DNA of 64,000 nucleotides from Streptomyces sp. NBC_00370 (GCF_036084755.1 NZ_CP107968.1:5852501-5916500), one strand, 5' to 3'. Positions 9,087 to 18,389 are shown, counted from the first letter of the stretch. The notes: a model not told the origin generated them from the sequence alone. Translations and numbers: made by a program.

Positions 9087-9734
9087 ATGGCTCGGCGATA
9101 CGACTGCAACGACGCGACCGACCGTACGACCGGTCTGCGCGAGGCCGCGTCGGCAGTACGCCGCGGTGAGCTGGTCGTGCTGCCCACCGACACCGTGTAC
9201 GGGATCGGCGCCGACGCCTTCAGCGCCGAGGCGGTGGCCGACCTGCTGGACGCCAAGGGACGCGGCCGCAACATGCCCACGCCCGTGCTGATCGGCTCGC
9301 CGAACACCCTGCACGGACTGGTCACCGACTTCTCCGAGCAGGCGTGGGAGCTGGTCGACGCGTTCTGGCCCGGCGCGCTGACCCTCGTCGCCCGGCACCA
9401 GCCGTCCCTCCAGTGGGACCTCGGCGACACCCAGGGCACGGTCGCCGTACGGATGCCGCTGCACCCCGTCGCGATCGAACTGCTCACCGAGTTCGGCCCG
9501 ATGGCCGTCTCCAGCGCCAACCTCACGGGACACCCGGCACCCGAGGACTGCGACGCGGCCCAGGCCATGCTCGGGGACTCCGTCTCCGTCTATCTCGACG
9601 GCGGTCCGACGCCCGGCATCGTGCCGTCCTCGATCGTCGACGTCTCGGGTAAGACCCCGGTGCTGCTGCGGGCCGGCGCCCTCGACGCCGAGGAGCTCCG
9701 CAAGGTGGTACCCGATCTAGAGGTGGCCAATTGA
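9087..9734 (+). CDS. ywlC: L-threonylcarbamoyladenylate synthase (TsaC/YwlC/Sua5 family)
   Basis: This 215-residue YrdC-fold protein makes threonylcarbamoyl-AMP from threonine, bicarbonate and ATP, the first step of the tRNA t6A37 modification. The signature VVLPTDTVYGIGADA near the N-terminus and the SSANLTGHPAP motif are present. It is the short form without the C-terminal Sua5 extension. GAGGAGG gives a strong ribosome binding site before the ATG at 9087. The stop overlaps the next gene's TTG by 4 nt, indicating translational coupling. Confidence 0.93.
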   Translation: MARRYDCNDATDRTTGLREAASAVRRGELVVLPTDTVYGIGADAFSAEAVADLLDAKGRGRNMPTPVLIGSPNTLHGLVTDFSEQAWELVDAFWPGALTLVARHQPSLQWDLGDTQGTVAVRMPLHPVAIELLTEFGPMAVSSANLTGHPAPEDCDAAQAMLGDSVSVYLDGGPTPGIVPSSIVDVSGKTPVLLRAGALDAEELRKVVPDLEVAN

Positions 9735-10381
9735 CCACCCCGCAGGGGCGTGGCATAGCGGACACCGCACAGCACGGCAGTACGTTCCGCATCCTCCACG
9801 TCAGTACCGGCAACGTCTGCCGCTCGCCCATCACCGAGCGGCTGAACCGCCACGCCCTGACGGTCCGGCTCGGTGAGCGGCTGACCGGCGGACTGATCGT
9901 GGAGAGCGCCGGTACCTGGGGTCACGAAGGCGCCCCGATGGAGGCCAACGCCGAGGCCGTACTGGCCGACTTCGGCGCCGACGCGACCGGCTTCGTCGGC
10001 CGCGAGCTGCTCGACGAGCACGTGATCAGAGCCGACCTGGTCCTCACCGCGACCCGCGACCACCGGGCCCAGGTGATCTCGATGGGCCACTCGGCGGGCC
10101 TGCGCACCTTCACGCTCAAGGAGTTCACCCGGCTGGTACGGGCGATAGACCCGGCCACCCTGCCCGACCCCCTCGACGAGGGGGTGGTCGAACGCGCCCG
10201 CGCGCTGGTCCGCGCCGCGGCGGCGCTACGCGGCTGGCTGCTCGCCCCGAACGCGGAGGCGGACGAGGTCTACGACCCGTACGGCGCCCCGATCACGTTC
10301 TTCCGCTCGATCGGCGACGAGATCAACCAGGCCCTGGACCCGGTGATCACCGCCCTCACCGGCGTAGCCGCGCGTTCTTAG
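9731..10381 (+). CDS. Low-molecular-weight phosphotyrosine phosphatase-like protein, catalytic Cys replaced by Ser
   Basis: This 216-residue protein has the LMW-PTP fold signature near its N-terminus, HVSTGNVCRSPITER. In active enzymes the loop is C-x5-R (for example CLGNICR). Here the first, nucleophilic position is Ser25 (codon AGT at 9803-9805), while the second Cys (C30), Arg31 and the following Ser are kept. The general-acid Asp-Pro is also present (D146 in LPDPLDEG). It may therefore bind phosphotyrosine or arsenate-like ligands without normal catalysis. The start is TTG at 9731, overlapping ywlC by 4 nt. The family call is good and the activity is uncertain. Confidence 0.85.
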   Translation: MTTPQGRGIADTAQHGSTFRILHVSTGNVCRSPITERLNRHALTVRLGERLTGGLIVESAGTWGHEGAPMEANAEAVLADFGADATGFVGRELLDEHVIRADLVLTATRDHRAQVISMGHSAGLRTFTLKEFTRLVRAIDPATLPDPLDEGVVERARALVRAAAALRGWLLAPNAEADEVYDPYGAPITFFRSIGDEINQALDPVITALTGVAARS

Positions 10382-10387
10382 AGGGCT

Positions 10388-10718
10388 CGGCTCACGCCCC
10401 TCTTTTTGAGGGCTCGGTTCGCCTCCGGGGCGCTTTGTGCCCCTGCCTCCCTTTTTTGAGGGCGCGTTCGCCTCCGGGGCGCTTTAAGCCACTGTCGACG
10501 GTCGACCGTGCTCGCCCCGCTCGTTCCTCGCGGGCCTGCGCGCGCTCTCCCTTTCGACAGCGGCGCGCCCCTTCGGCTCACGCCCCTCTTTTTGGGGGCT
10601 CGGTTCGCCTCCGGGGCGCTTTGTGCCCCTGTCGACGGTCGACCGTGCTCGTCCCGCTCGTTCCTCGCGGGCCTGCGCGCGCTCTCCCTTTCGACAGCGG
10701 CGCGCCCCTTCGGCTCAC
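10388..10718. repeat. Nested, interleaved GC-rich repeats (58 bp x2 and 89 bp x2)
   Basis: Two repeat types interleave. Type A (58 bp) lies at 10388-10445 and 10574-10631 with one difference, and a partial third A copy starts near 10446. Type B (89 bp) lies at 10493-10581 and 10630-10718 with one mismatch, and each B begins with TGTCGACGGTCGACCGT. No credible gene covers the region. One antisense frame runs through it but has no recognisable domains. Near-identity of the copies implies recent duplication. Confidence 0.85.
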
Positions 10719-10805
10719 TCGCCACGGGGCGGGCCTGTCCCACATGCGCGGGGGCGTCGGGGAAACCCGTAGTATCCGCAAAGAAAGCAAGGGAATTGGC
10801 GGGGC

Positions 10806-10858
10806 GCTTTCCGCCCGGTCTGTCCGATTCCCGAATGGAATGGACGACGGCGGAAAGC
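10806..10858 (+). promoter_or_regulatory. Two-stem hairpin in the leader of the WecA-like gene
   Basis: The outer stem GCTTTCCGCC (10806-10815) pairs perfectly with GGCGGAAAGC (10849-10858). An inner stem, GTCC-g-ATTCC (10822-10831) with GGAATGGAC (10837-10845), closes a loop CGAAT. The rest of 10719-10980 holds no gene, only possible promoter sequence (TAAGGT near 10936). The function is unknown and could be a terminator remnant or a structured leader. Confidence 0.5.
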
Positions 10859-10980
10859 CGTGCAACCAGCGCTCCCGTCCCGGGTGTCCTCATGTGGGGG
10901 ACGACGCGGTATCCATGGGCTGCTGCGACCAACGCTAAGGTGTGGGGCTGAGATGGCCAGCGATTCCTGTGGGGCAGCCC

Positions 10981-12309
10981 GTGCGTGATTACCTGCTGAC
11001 GCTCTGTGTGACGGCCGCGGTGACTTATCTGCTGACCGGCCCGGTGCGGAAGTTCGCGATCGCGGTCGGCGCGATGACCGCGATCCGCGCCCGTGACGTA
11101 CACCGCGAGGTGACACCACGGCTCGGCGGTATCGCCATGTTCTTCGGTCTGTGCGCCGGACTGCTCGTCGCCGACAACCTGCAGAACCTCAACGGTGTCT
11201 TCGACCTGTCCAACGAACCGCGCGCCCTGCTCTCCGGTGCCGCGCTGATCTGGCTGGTCGGTGTCCTGGACGACAAGTTCGAGCTGGACGCCCTGCTCAA
11301 GCTCGGTGCGCAGATGATCGCCGCCGGTGTGATGGTGATGCAGGGTCTGACGATCCTGTGGATCCCCGTACCCGGTGTGGGCACCGTCTCGTTGACGTCC
11401 TGGCAGGGCACACTGCTCACCGTCGCGCTGGTCGTCATCACGATCAACGCGGTCAACTTCGTCGACGGACTCGACGGTCTCGCGGCCGGCATGGTGTGCA
11501 TCGCCGCCGCGGCCTTCTTCCTGTACGCCTACCGGATCTGGTACGGGTACGGCATCGAGGCGGCGGCGCCCGCCACCCTGTTCGCCGCGATCCTGATGGG
11601 CATGTGCCTGGGCTTCCTGCCGCACAACATGGCCCCGGCGAGGATCTTCATGGGCGACTCGGGCTCGATGATGCTCGGTCTCGTCCTGGCCTCGGGAGCG
11701 ATCTCGGTCACAGGCCAGGTCGACCCGGACACACTGAATCTCTTCGAGGGCGGTACCCGCGAGGGCACCCACGCGGCGCTGCCGGTCTTCATCCCGCTGG
11801 TGCTGCCGCTGACGATCATCGCGATCCCGTTCGCCGACCTGGTGCTCGCGATCGGCCGCCGTACCTGGAACGGCCAGTCGCCGTTCGCCGCCGACCGCGG
11901 CCATCTGCACCACCGGATGCTGGAGATCGGTCACTCGAAGACCAGAGCCGTGCTGATCATGTACTTCTGGTCGGCGCTGATCGCGTTCGGCGTGCTCCTC
12001 TACTCCGTGCACTCGGCGTCGATGTGGATCCTGGTGCTCGTGGTGGGACTGAGCGCGGTCGGTCTGGTGCTCCTGCTGTTGCCGCGCTTCAACCCCCATG
12101 TCCCGCGCTGGGCCGAGTCGGTCGTACCGCCCCGCTACCGGCGCCGCCGGCGGCGGGCGGCCGCCGAGCAGTTGGCGCTGCGCGAGGCCGCGGAGGCCGG
12201 ACTGGCCCCGGGAGCACCGGAGATGAGCGACGGAGGCCCGGCTGTCGCGACAGGCGTCAACGGGGCGACGGCTATTGGCGCTCGTTCGCGCAATAGCTCG
12301 CACGTGTGA
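10981..12309 (+). CDS. Undecaprenyl-phosphate sugar-1-phosphate transferase (WecA/TagO/MraY family)
   Basis: This polytopic membrane enzyme of 442 residues has about 11 hydrophobic segments. It transfers a sugar-1-phosphate, usually GlcNAc-1-P, from a UDP-sugar to undecaprenyl phosphate and so begins wall glycopolymer synthesis. Family motifs are VNFVDGLDGLAAG (about residue 159), FMGDSGSMMLG (D226) and the histidine motif RGHLHHRMLEIGHS. A basic C-terminal tail follows the last helix. The GTG at 10981 (VRDYLLTLCV) matches the usual N-terminus, and GTG 10942 is an in-frame alternative. It lies directly upstream of the atp cluster. Confidence 0.88.
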   Translation: MRDYLLTLCVTAAVTYLLTGPVRKFAIAVGAMTAIRARDVHREVTPRLGGIAMFFGLCAGLLVADNLQNLNGVFDLSNEPRALLSGAALIWLVGVLDDKFELDALLKLGAQMIAAGVMVMQGLTILWIPVPGVGTVSLTSWQGTLLTVALVVITINAVNFVDGLDGLAAGMVCIAAAAFFLYAYRIWYGYGIEAAAPATLFAAILMGMCLGFLPHNMAPARIFMGDSGSMMLGLVLASGAISVTGQVDPDTLNLFEGGTREGTHAALPVFIPLVLPLTIIAIPFADLVLAIGRRTWNGQSPFAADRGHLHHRMLEIGHSKTRAVLIMYFWSALIAFGVLLYSVHSASMWILVLVVGLSAVGLVLLLLPRFNPHVPRWAESVVPPRYRRRRRRAAAEQLALREAAEAGLAPGAPEMSDGGPAVATGVNGATAIGARSRNSSHV

Positions 12310-12321
12310 TGGTGAGCACAC

Positions 12322-12351
12322 TTACATGGTAAAGACTGCATCAAATAGTTT
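12322..12351 (+). promoter_or_regulatory. Candidate atp operon promoter
   Basis: TTACAT (12322-12327), an 18-nt spacer and TAGTTT (12346-12351) lie in an unusually AT-rich stretch about 100 nt before atpI. A small inverted repeat, GAACCGT (12388-12394) with ACGGTTC (12401-12407), follows in the would-be leader. This rests on sequence match only. Confidence 0.45.
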
Positions 12352-12451
12352 GTGATATCGTTCACGAGACCCGGCGACAGAGCCGAAGAACCGTAGTGCG
12401 ACGGTTCGTTGGCCCGAGAATTTATGACTCGGACCGGGCCTACGCTCGTCC

Positions 12452-12949
12452 ATGACGACACGATCTGCCCCACGCCCCATGCCCAACCCCCCAGTCAGCG
12501 GAGCTGCCGCCATGCTGTCCAACGACGTCCGAAATCTCCTCCACACCGCCGTACCCACCGCTGCCGCCGGCCTTGTCGCCGCTGTGGTCAGTGGTGTGGT
12601 CGCAGGCGGGAAGGGAGTCGTGGGCGCCGTCGTCGGCACGCTTGTGGTGATCCTCTTCATGGGGATCGGTCTTGTGGTGCTCCAGCGCACAGCGCGCTCC
12701 CTCCCGCACCTGTTCCAGGCCATGGGACTCATGCTGTACACCGCACAACTGCTGCTGCTCGTGATCTTCGTGGCCGTCTTCAAGAACACCTCGCTGTTCA
12801 ATCCCAAGGCGTTCGCCATCACGCTTGTCGTGGCGACCGTCGTGTGGGTGGCCGCACAGGCGCGTTCGTTCATGAAGGCCAAGATCCTCTACGTTGAACC
12901 GGAATCCTCCAAGAGCGGCGAGCCCCAGAAGTCGGGGTCGGCGACGTGA
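12452..12949 (+). CDS. atpI: ATP synthase protein I
   Basis: This small membrane protein of 165 residues has four hydrophobic helices. It is encoded first in the atp cluster and is thought to assist c-ring assembly or Mg2+ supply. The N-terminus (MTTRSAPRPMPNPPVSG) is poorly conserved, and a start at ATG 12479 or ATG 12512 (MLSNDVRNLL, directly before the first helices) is also possible. No sequence motif proves the function, so the call rests on position, size and topology. Confidence 0.8.
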   Translation: MTTRSAPRPMPNPPVSGAAAMLSNDVRNLLHTAVPTAAAGLVAAVVSGVVAGGKGVVGAVVGTLVVILFMGIGLVVLQRTARSLPHLFQAMGLMLYTAQLLLLVIFVAVFKNTSLFNPKAFAITLVVATVVWVAAQARSFMKAKILYVEPESSKSGEPQKSGSAT

Positions 12950-13177
12950 GGGGTAGGGGCGGGATAAGCAAGCGCTGCACGTCCTGCTATCGTCCGGTGC
13001 CAACTGCGGCATTGTGGGCGCGGGCTTCCGAGCTGACGCCTGTTCTCACGACGCGAGGCTCGAAGCCCGGCCGTTGTTCCTACATCCGTCACACCAGTCC
13101 AGTGCCGAACCGCGGCTGCGCGCCGCGCCGACACAACGAGGTTGCCGTACCTATGCGCCATGTTGAAGGAGCCCGCG

Positions 13178-13999
13178 GTGAGTGCTGACCCGACACAGGT
13201 GCTCGCCTTCGAGACCAACTGCCACATCTTCGACGGATGTGGTTTCCCGGCCCCCGGCCTGCACTCGTTCCTGTTCAAGCCCCTGGTGGGTGACGGGGAC
13301 AGCAACTTGTACTTCAACAAGACGATGCTGCTGGCTCTGCTCGGTTCGATCGTCATCGTCGCGTTCTTCTGGGCCGCTTTCCGCAAGCCGAAGGTCGTTC
13401 CGGGCAAGCTCCAGATGGTGGCCGAGGCGGGTTACGACTTCGTACGACGCGGCGTCGTCCACGAGACGATCGGCAAGCGGGAGGGCGAGAAGTACGTTCC
13501 TCTCGTCGTCACGCTGTTCTTCTTCGTCTGGATGATGAACCTCTGGTCGATCGTCCCGCTCGCGCAGTTCCCCGTGACGGCGATCATTTCGTACCCATTG
13601 GTTCTCGCGCTCATCGTGTACGTGCTGTGGGTATCACTCACCTTTAAGCGGCACGGTTTTGTCGGCGCCTTCAAGAACTTCACCGGCTACGACAAGACGC
13701 TCGGCCCGGTACTGCCGCTGGCCATGCTCATCGAGTTCTTCTCGAACCTCTTGGTCCGCCCGTTCACGCATGCGGTGCGACTCTTCGCGAACATGTTCGC
13801 GGGCCACACCCTGTTGCTGCTCTTCACCATCGCCAGTTGGTACTTGCTGAACGGAATCGGGATCGCCTATGCCGGCGTCTCGTTCATCATGGTCATCGTG
13901 ATGACCGTGTTCGAGCTGTTCATCCAAGCCCTTCAGGCCTACGTCTTCGTGCTCCTGACGTGCACGTACATCCAGGGCGCGCTCGCCGAACACCACTGA
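13178..13999 (+). CDS. atpB: ATP synthase F0 subunit a
   Basis: Subunit a (273 residues) forms the proton half-channels against the c-ring. The essential arginine is R201 in THAVRLFANMFAGH, and six or so membrane helices are visible. The GTG at 13178 was chosen because AAGGAG sits about 7 nt upstream. The frame is open to 13142, but those residues lack similarity. A gap of 228 nt separates it from atpI with no gene in it, so a separate promoter is possible. Confidence 0.95.
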   Translation: MSADPTQVLAFETNCHIFDGCGFPAPGLHSFLFKPLVGDGDSNLYFNKTMLLALLGSIVIVAFFWAAFRKPKVVPGKLQMVAEAGYDFVRRGVVHETIGKREGEKYVPLVVTLFFFVWMMNLWSIVPLAQFPVTAIISYPLVLALIVYVLWVSLTFKRHGFVGAFKNFTGYDKTLGPVLPLAMLIEFFSNLLVRPFTHAVRLFANMFAGHTLLLLFTIASWYLLNGIGIAYAGVSFIMVIVMTVFELFIQALQAYVFVLLTCTYIQGALAEHH

Positions 14000-14075
14000 C
14001 CGCCCCGACCACAGACCCCACAGCCGTCCGGTGGCCAAATCTCCACCGGTCCGTGAAAGAGAAGGAAGTTCCGGC

Positions 14076-14312
14076 ATGTCCGCTGTCTCGAACCTCGCCG
14101 CCGTCACCGGCTCGCTCGGCTCCATCGGCTACGGCCTGGCCGCCATCGGCCCCGGCGTCGGCGTCGGCATCATCTTCGGAAACGGCACCCAGGCGCTGGC
14201 CCGCCAGCCCGAGGCCGCCGGCCTGATCCGCGCCAACCAGATCCTCGGCTTCGCGTTCTGTGAGGCGCTCGCCCTCATCGGTCTGGTCATGCCCTTCGTC
14301 TACGGCAAGTGA
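14076..14312 (+). CDS. atpE: ATP synthase F0 subunit c
   Basis: This 78-residue hairpin of two transmembrane helices forms the proton-driven rotor ring. The proton-carrying carboxylate is E63 in FAFCEALALIG, and the polar loop is ARQPEAAG. The ATG at 14076 follows GAAGGAAG. It lies between atpB and atpF as expected. Confidence 0.97.
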   Translation: MSAVSNLAAVTGSLGSIGYGLAAIGPGVGVGIIFGNGTQALARQPEAAGLIRANQILGFAFCEALALIGLVMPFVYGK

Positions 14313-14354
14313 TCTTTCGATCCATGACCAGTCGACCAGACGAAAGGCATTGAT

Positions 14355-14909
14355 GTGAACCCTCTGGTTCAGCTCGCGGCCGAAGATGCGGAAAACCCGC
14401 TCGTTCCGCCGATTCCCGAGCTCGTCGTCGGCCTGCTCGCCTTTGTCATCGTCTTCGGTCTTCTCGCCTGGAAGCTCCTTCCGAACATCAACAAGGTTCT
14501 GGACGAGCGCCGCGAGGCGATCGAGGGCGGCATCGAGAAGGCTGACGCCGCCAAGTCCGAGGCCGAGAGCGTCCTTGAGCAGTACAAGGCGCAGCTCGCC
14601 GAGGCCCGGCACGAGGCCGCCCGGATGCGTCAGGAGGCGACCGAACAGGGCGCCGCGATCATCCAGGAGATGCGGGCGGAAGGTCAGCGGCAGCGTGAGG
14701 AGATCATCGCCGCCGGCCACACCCAGATCGAGGCCGACCGCAAGTCCGCGGCGCACGCGCTGCGCCAGGACGTCGGCAGGCTCGCCACCGAACTGGCCGG
14801 CAAGCTGGTCGGCGAGTCCCTTGAGGACCACGCCCGGCAGAGCCGTACCGTCGACCGCTTCCTCGACGACCTCGAGGACGGCGCATCGAAGGCCGAGGCC
14901 AGGCGATGA
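14355..14909 (+). CDS. atpF: ATP synthase F0 subunit b
   Basis: Subunit b (184 residues) is the peripheral stalk. It has one N-terminal membrane helix (about residues 23-43) followed by a long charged, alanine-rich coiled coil that reaches F1. GTG start at 14355 behind CGAAAGG. The last 4 nt overlap atpH (ATGA), coupling stalk subunit synthesis. Confidence 0.96.
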   Translation: MNPLVQLAAEDAENPLVPPIPELVVGLLAFVIVFGLLAWKLLPNINKVLDERREAIEGGIEKADAAKSEAESVLEQYKAQLAEARHEAARMRQEATEQGAAIIQEMRAEGQRQREEIIAAGHTQIEADRKSAAHALRQDVGRLATELAGKLVGESLEDHARQSRTVDRFLDDLEDGASKAEARR

Positions 14910-15721
14910 ACGGCGCGAGCCGTATCGCCCTGACCGAGGCACGCGAGCGCCTCGACGCGCTGACCGACTCCACGTCGGCCGACGCGGCGAAGCTCGCCGA
15001 CGAGCTCGCCAGCGTCACGGCGCTGCTCCAGCGCGAGGTGTCGCTGCGCCGGGTCCTCACCGACCCGGCGCAGGACGGCGAGGCCAAGGCCGACCTCGCG
15101 GGCCGGCTGCTCGCGGGACAGGTCAGCGGCACCGTCGCCGACCTGGTCTCGGGCATGGTCCGCGCCCGCTGGTCGCAGCCCCGTGACCTGGTCGACTCGA
15201 TCGAGGAGCTGGCGGCGACCGCCGACCTCACAGCGGCGCAGCGCGCCGGTGCGCTGGACGACGTCGAGGACGAACTGTTCCGGTTCGGCCGCATCGTCCA
15301 GTCCAGCACCGGACTGCGGGCGGCGCTGACCGACAGGTCGGCGACGGTCACGGCCAAGGGCGAGCTGCTGCGCACTCTGCTCGGCGGCCGGGCCAACCCC
15401 GTCACCGAGCGGCTCGTCGTGCGTCTCGTCACCGCGCCGCGTGGACGTAGCCTGGAAGCAGGTCTTGAGACGCTGTCCAGGCTCGCGGCCGAGCGCCGGG
15501 ATCGTCTGGTCGCGGTCGTCACCTCGGCGGTGCCGCTCACCGACGGACAGAAGCAGCGTCTCGGCGCGGCCCTGGCCTCGCTGTACGGCCACCCGATGCA
15601 TCTCAACCTGGACGTGGACCCCGAGGTCATCGGCGGAATCTCGGTCCGGGTCGGTGACGAGGTCATCGACGGCACGGTCGCCGAGCGGCTCAGCGAGGCG
15701 GCTCGGCAGCTCGGCCGCTGA
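14906..15721 (+). CDS. atpH: ATP synthase F1 subunit delta
   Basis: This 271-residue delta subunit joins the peripheral stalk to F1. It is longer than the E. coli protein (177 residues), as is typical of actinobacteria, where an extra N-terminal segment precedes the OSCP/delta domain. The C-terminal VDPEVIGGISVRVGDEVIDGT motif is diagnostic of the family. The ATG at 14906 overlaps the atpF stop. Confidence 0.95.
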   Translation: MNGASRIALTEARERLDALTDSTSADAAKLADELASVTALLQREVSLRRVLTDPAQDGEAKADLAGRLLAGQVSGTVADLVSGMVRARWSQPRDLVDSIEELAATADLTAAQRAGALDDVEDELFRFGRIVQSSTGLRAALTDRSATVTAKGELLRTLLGGRANPVTERLVVRLVTAPRGRSLEAGLETLSRLAAERRDRLVAVVTSAVPLTDGQKQRLGAALASLYGHPMHLNLDVDPEVIGGISVRVGDEVIDGTVAERLSEAARQLGR

Positions 15722-15862
15722 CGCGGTCACCAACAGAACAGAGCAGGACCGGCGGCCCGGTTGGGCCGTGCAGAAATTGCGGAAGATTCCTGGGGGTCGC
15801 CCCCAGACCCAAGCAGACCCCCAAGAAGACTTCGGGCCCAACAAGGAGAGCAGGGAATCCAG

Positions 15863-17452
15863 ATGGCGGAGCTCACGATCCGGCCGGAGGAGATCCGGGA
15901 TGCGCTGGAGAATTTCGTCCAGTCGTACAAGCCGGACGCGGCCTCGCGCGAGGAGGTCGGAACGGTCAGTGTGGCCGGTGACGGTATCGCCAAGGTCGAG
16001 GGACTGCCCTCGGCCATGGCGAACGAGCTGCTGAAGTTCGAGGACGGCACCCTCGGTCTCGCCCTCAACCTCGAGGAGCGCGAGATCGGTGCGATCGTCC
16101 TCGGCGAGTTCAGCGGCGTGGAGGAGGGACAGTCGGTCACGCGTACCGGCGAGGTCCTGTCCGTCGCTGTCGGCGAGGGCTACCTGGGTCGCGTCGTCGA
16201 CCCGCTCGGCACCCCGATCGACGGCCTCGGCGAGATCGAGACCGAGGGCCGCCGCGCCCTCGAACTGCAGGCCCCCGGCGTCATGATCCGCAAGTCGGTG
16301 CACGAGCCGATGCAGACCGGCTACAAGGCCGTCGACTCGATGGTCCCGATCGGCCGCGGCCAGCGTCAGCTGATCATCGGCGACCGGCAGACCGGCAAGA
16401 CCGCGCTGGCCGTCGACACGATCATCAACCAGCGTGACAACTGGCGCAGCGGCGACGTGAACAAGCAGGTCCGCTGCATCTACGTCGCCATCGGCCAGAA
16501 GGGCTCCACCATCGCGTCCGTGCGCGGCGCCCTGGAGGAGGCCGGCGCGCTCGAATACACCACGATCGTCGCCGCCCCCGCTTCCGACCCGGCCGGCTTC
16601 AAGTACCTGGCGCCCTACACCGGCTCCGCCATCGGCCAGCACTGGATGTACCAGGGCAAGCACGTCCTGATCGTCTTCGACGACCTGTCGAAGCAGGCCG
16701 ACGCCTACCGCGCCGTGTCGCTGCTGCTGCGCCGTCCGCCCGGGCGTGAGGCCTACCCCGGTGACGTCTTCTACCTGCACTCGCGTCTGCTGGAGCGCTG
16801 CGCCAAGCTCTCCGACGACCTGGGCGCCGGTTCGATGACGGGTCTGCCGATCGTCGAGACCAAGGCGAACGACGTGTCGGCGTTCATCCCGACCAACGTC
16901 ATCTCCATCACCGACGGTCAGTGCTTCCTGGAGTCCGACCTCTTCAACGCCGACCAGCGCCCCGCGCTGAACGTCGGTATCTCGGTCTCCCGAGTCGGTG
17001 GCTCCGCCCAGCACAAGGCCATGCGCCAGGTCTCAGGACGGCTCCGTGGTGACCTCGCCCAGTACCGCGAGCTGGAGGCGTTCGCGTCCTTCGGCTCCGA
17101 CCTGGACGCGACGTCCAAGGCGGCCCTGGAGCGCGGTCAGCGCATGGTCGAGCTGCTGAAGCAGCCCCAGTACTCGCCGATGCCGGTCGAGGAGCAGGTC
17201 GTCTCCGTCTGGGCCGGTACCACCGGCAAGATGGACGACGTACCGGTCTCCGACATCCGCCGCTTCGAGGGCGAGCTGCTGGAGTACCTGCGCCGTGAGC
17301 GCAAGGAGCTGCTGACCAGCATCGCCGAGGGCGGCAAGATGTCGGACGACACGACGCAGTCCATCGGTGACGCCATCACCGCCTTCAAGCAGCAGTTCGA
17401 GACCTCGGACGGCAAGCTTCTCGGCGACGACGCGCCGGCCGACGCCAAGTGA
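15863..17452 (+). CDS. atpA: ATP synthase F1 subunit alpha
   Basis: Alpha (529 residues) is the regulatory nucleotide-binding subunit. Its P-loop is GDRQTGKTA (about residues 173-181). The N-terminal beta-barrel motif and the signature PALNVGISVSRVGGSAQ are present. The ATG at 15863 (MAELTIRPEEIRDALE) follows AAGGAGAG. The frame is open to 15761 but without similarity. Confidence 0.98.
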   Translation: MAELTIRPEEIRDALENFVQSYKPDAASREEVGTVSVAGDGIAKVEGLPSAMANELLKFEDGTLGLALNLEEREIGAIVLGEFSGVEEGQSVTRTGEVLSVAVGEGYLGRVVDPLGTPIDGLGEIETEGRRALELQAPGVMIRKSVHEPMQTGYKAVDSMVPIGRGQRQLIIGDRQTGKTALAVDTIINQRDNWRSGDVNKQVRCIYVAIGQKGSTIASVRGALEEAGALEYTTIVAAPASDPAGFKYLAPYTGSAIGQHWMYQGKHVLIVFDDLSKQADAYRAVSLLLRRPPGREAYPGDVFYLHSRLLERCAKLSDDLGAGSMTGLPIVETKANDVSAFIPTNVISITDGQCFLESDLFNADQRPALNVGISVSRVGGSAQHKAMRQVSGRLRGDLAQYRELEAFASFGSDLDATSKAALERGQRMVELLKQPQYSPMPVEEQVVSVWAGTTGKMDDVPVSDIRRFEGELLEYLRRERKELLTSIAEGGKMSDDTTQSIGDAITAFKQQFETSDGKLLGDDAPADAK

Positions 17453-17472
17453 CGACGGAAGGGACCTGACTC

Positions 17473-18389
17473 ATGGGAGCGCAGCTCCGGGTCTACAAGC
17501 GTCGCATCAAATCCGTCACCGCGACCAAGAAGATCACCAAGGCGATGGAGATGATCGCCGCCTCGCGCATCGTCAAGGCGCAGCGCCAGGTGCGGGCCTC
17601 CTCGCCGTACGCGGAGGAGCTCACCCGGGCGGTCACAGCGGTGGCGACCGGTTCGACGACCAAGCACCCCCTGACCACCGAGACGGAGTCACCGACCCGG
17701 GCCGCGCTGCTGCTCATCACGAGCGACCGCGGTCTGGCCGGCGGCTACTCCTCGAACGCCATCAAGGCGGCGGACCGGCTCACCGAGCAGCTCCGGAGCG
17801 AGGGCAAGGAGGTCGACACGTACATCGTCGGCCGCAAGGGCGTCTCCTACTACGGTTTCCGTGAGCGCAAGGTCACGGACTCCTGGACCGGCTTCACCGA
17901 CGGCCCGACGTACGCGGACGCCAAGAAGGTGTCGGCGCCGCTGATCGAGGCGGTCAGGACGGAGACGTCCGAAGGCGGCGTGGACGAGCTGCACATCGTC
18001 TTCACCGAGTTCGTCTCGATGATGACGCAGACGCCCGTCCAGAACCGGCTGCTGCCCCTCAAGCTCGACGAAGCGGCCAAGGAGGCGGACACGAAGGGCG
18101 AGATCCTTCCGCTGTTCGACTTCGAGCCGTCGGCGGAGGACGTCCTCGACGCCCTGCTGCCGCGCTACGTGGAGAGCCGTGTCTACAACGCGCTGCTGCA
18201 GGCGGCCGCTTCCAAGCACGCCGCCACCCGCCGCGCGATGAAGTCGGCGACCGACAACGCCGGGGACCTCATCAAGAGCCTCACCCGGTCTGCCAACGCG
18301 GCCCGCCAGGCCGAAATCACCCAGGAAATCAGCGAGATCGTCGGTGGCGCGAGCGCCCTGGCCGACGCATCTGCGGGGAGTGAAAATTA

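Noticed and set aside
10378..12321. Minus-strand frame of 647 codons through the repeats and wecA
   Set aside because: It is antisense to a clear membrane enzyme, repetitive, and Arg/His/Asp-rich without family features. GC bias explains it.
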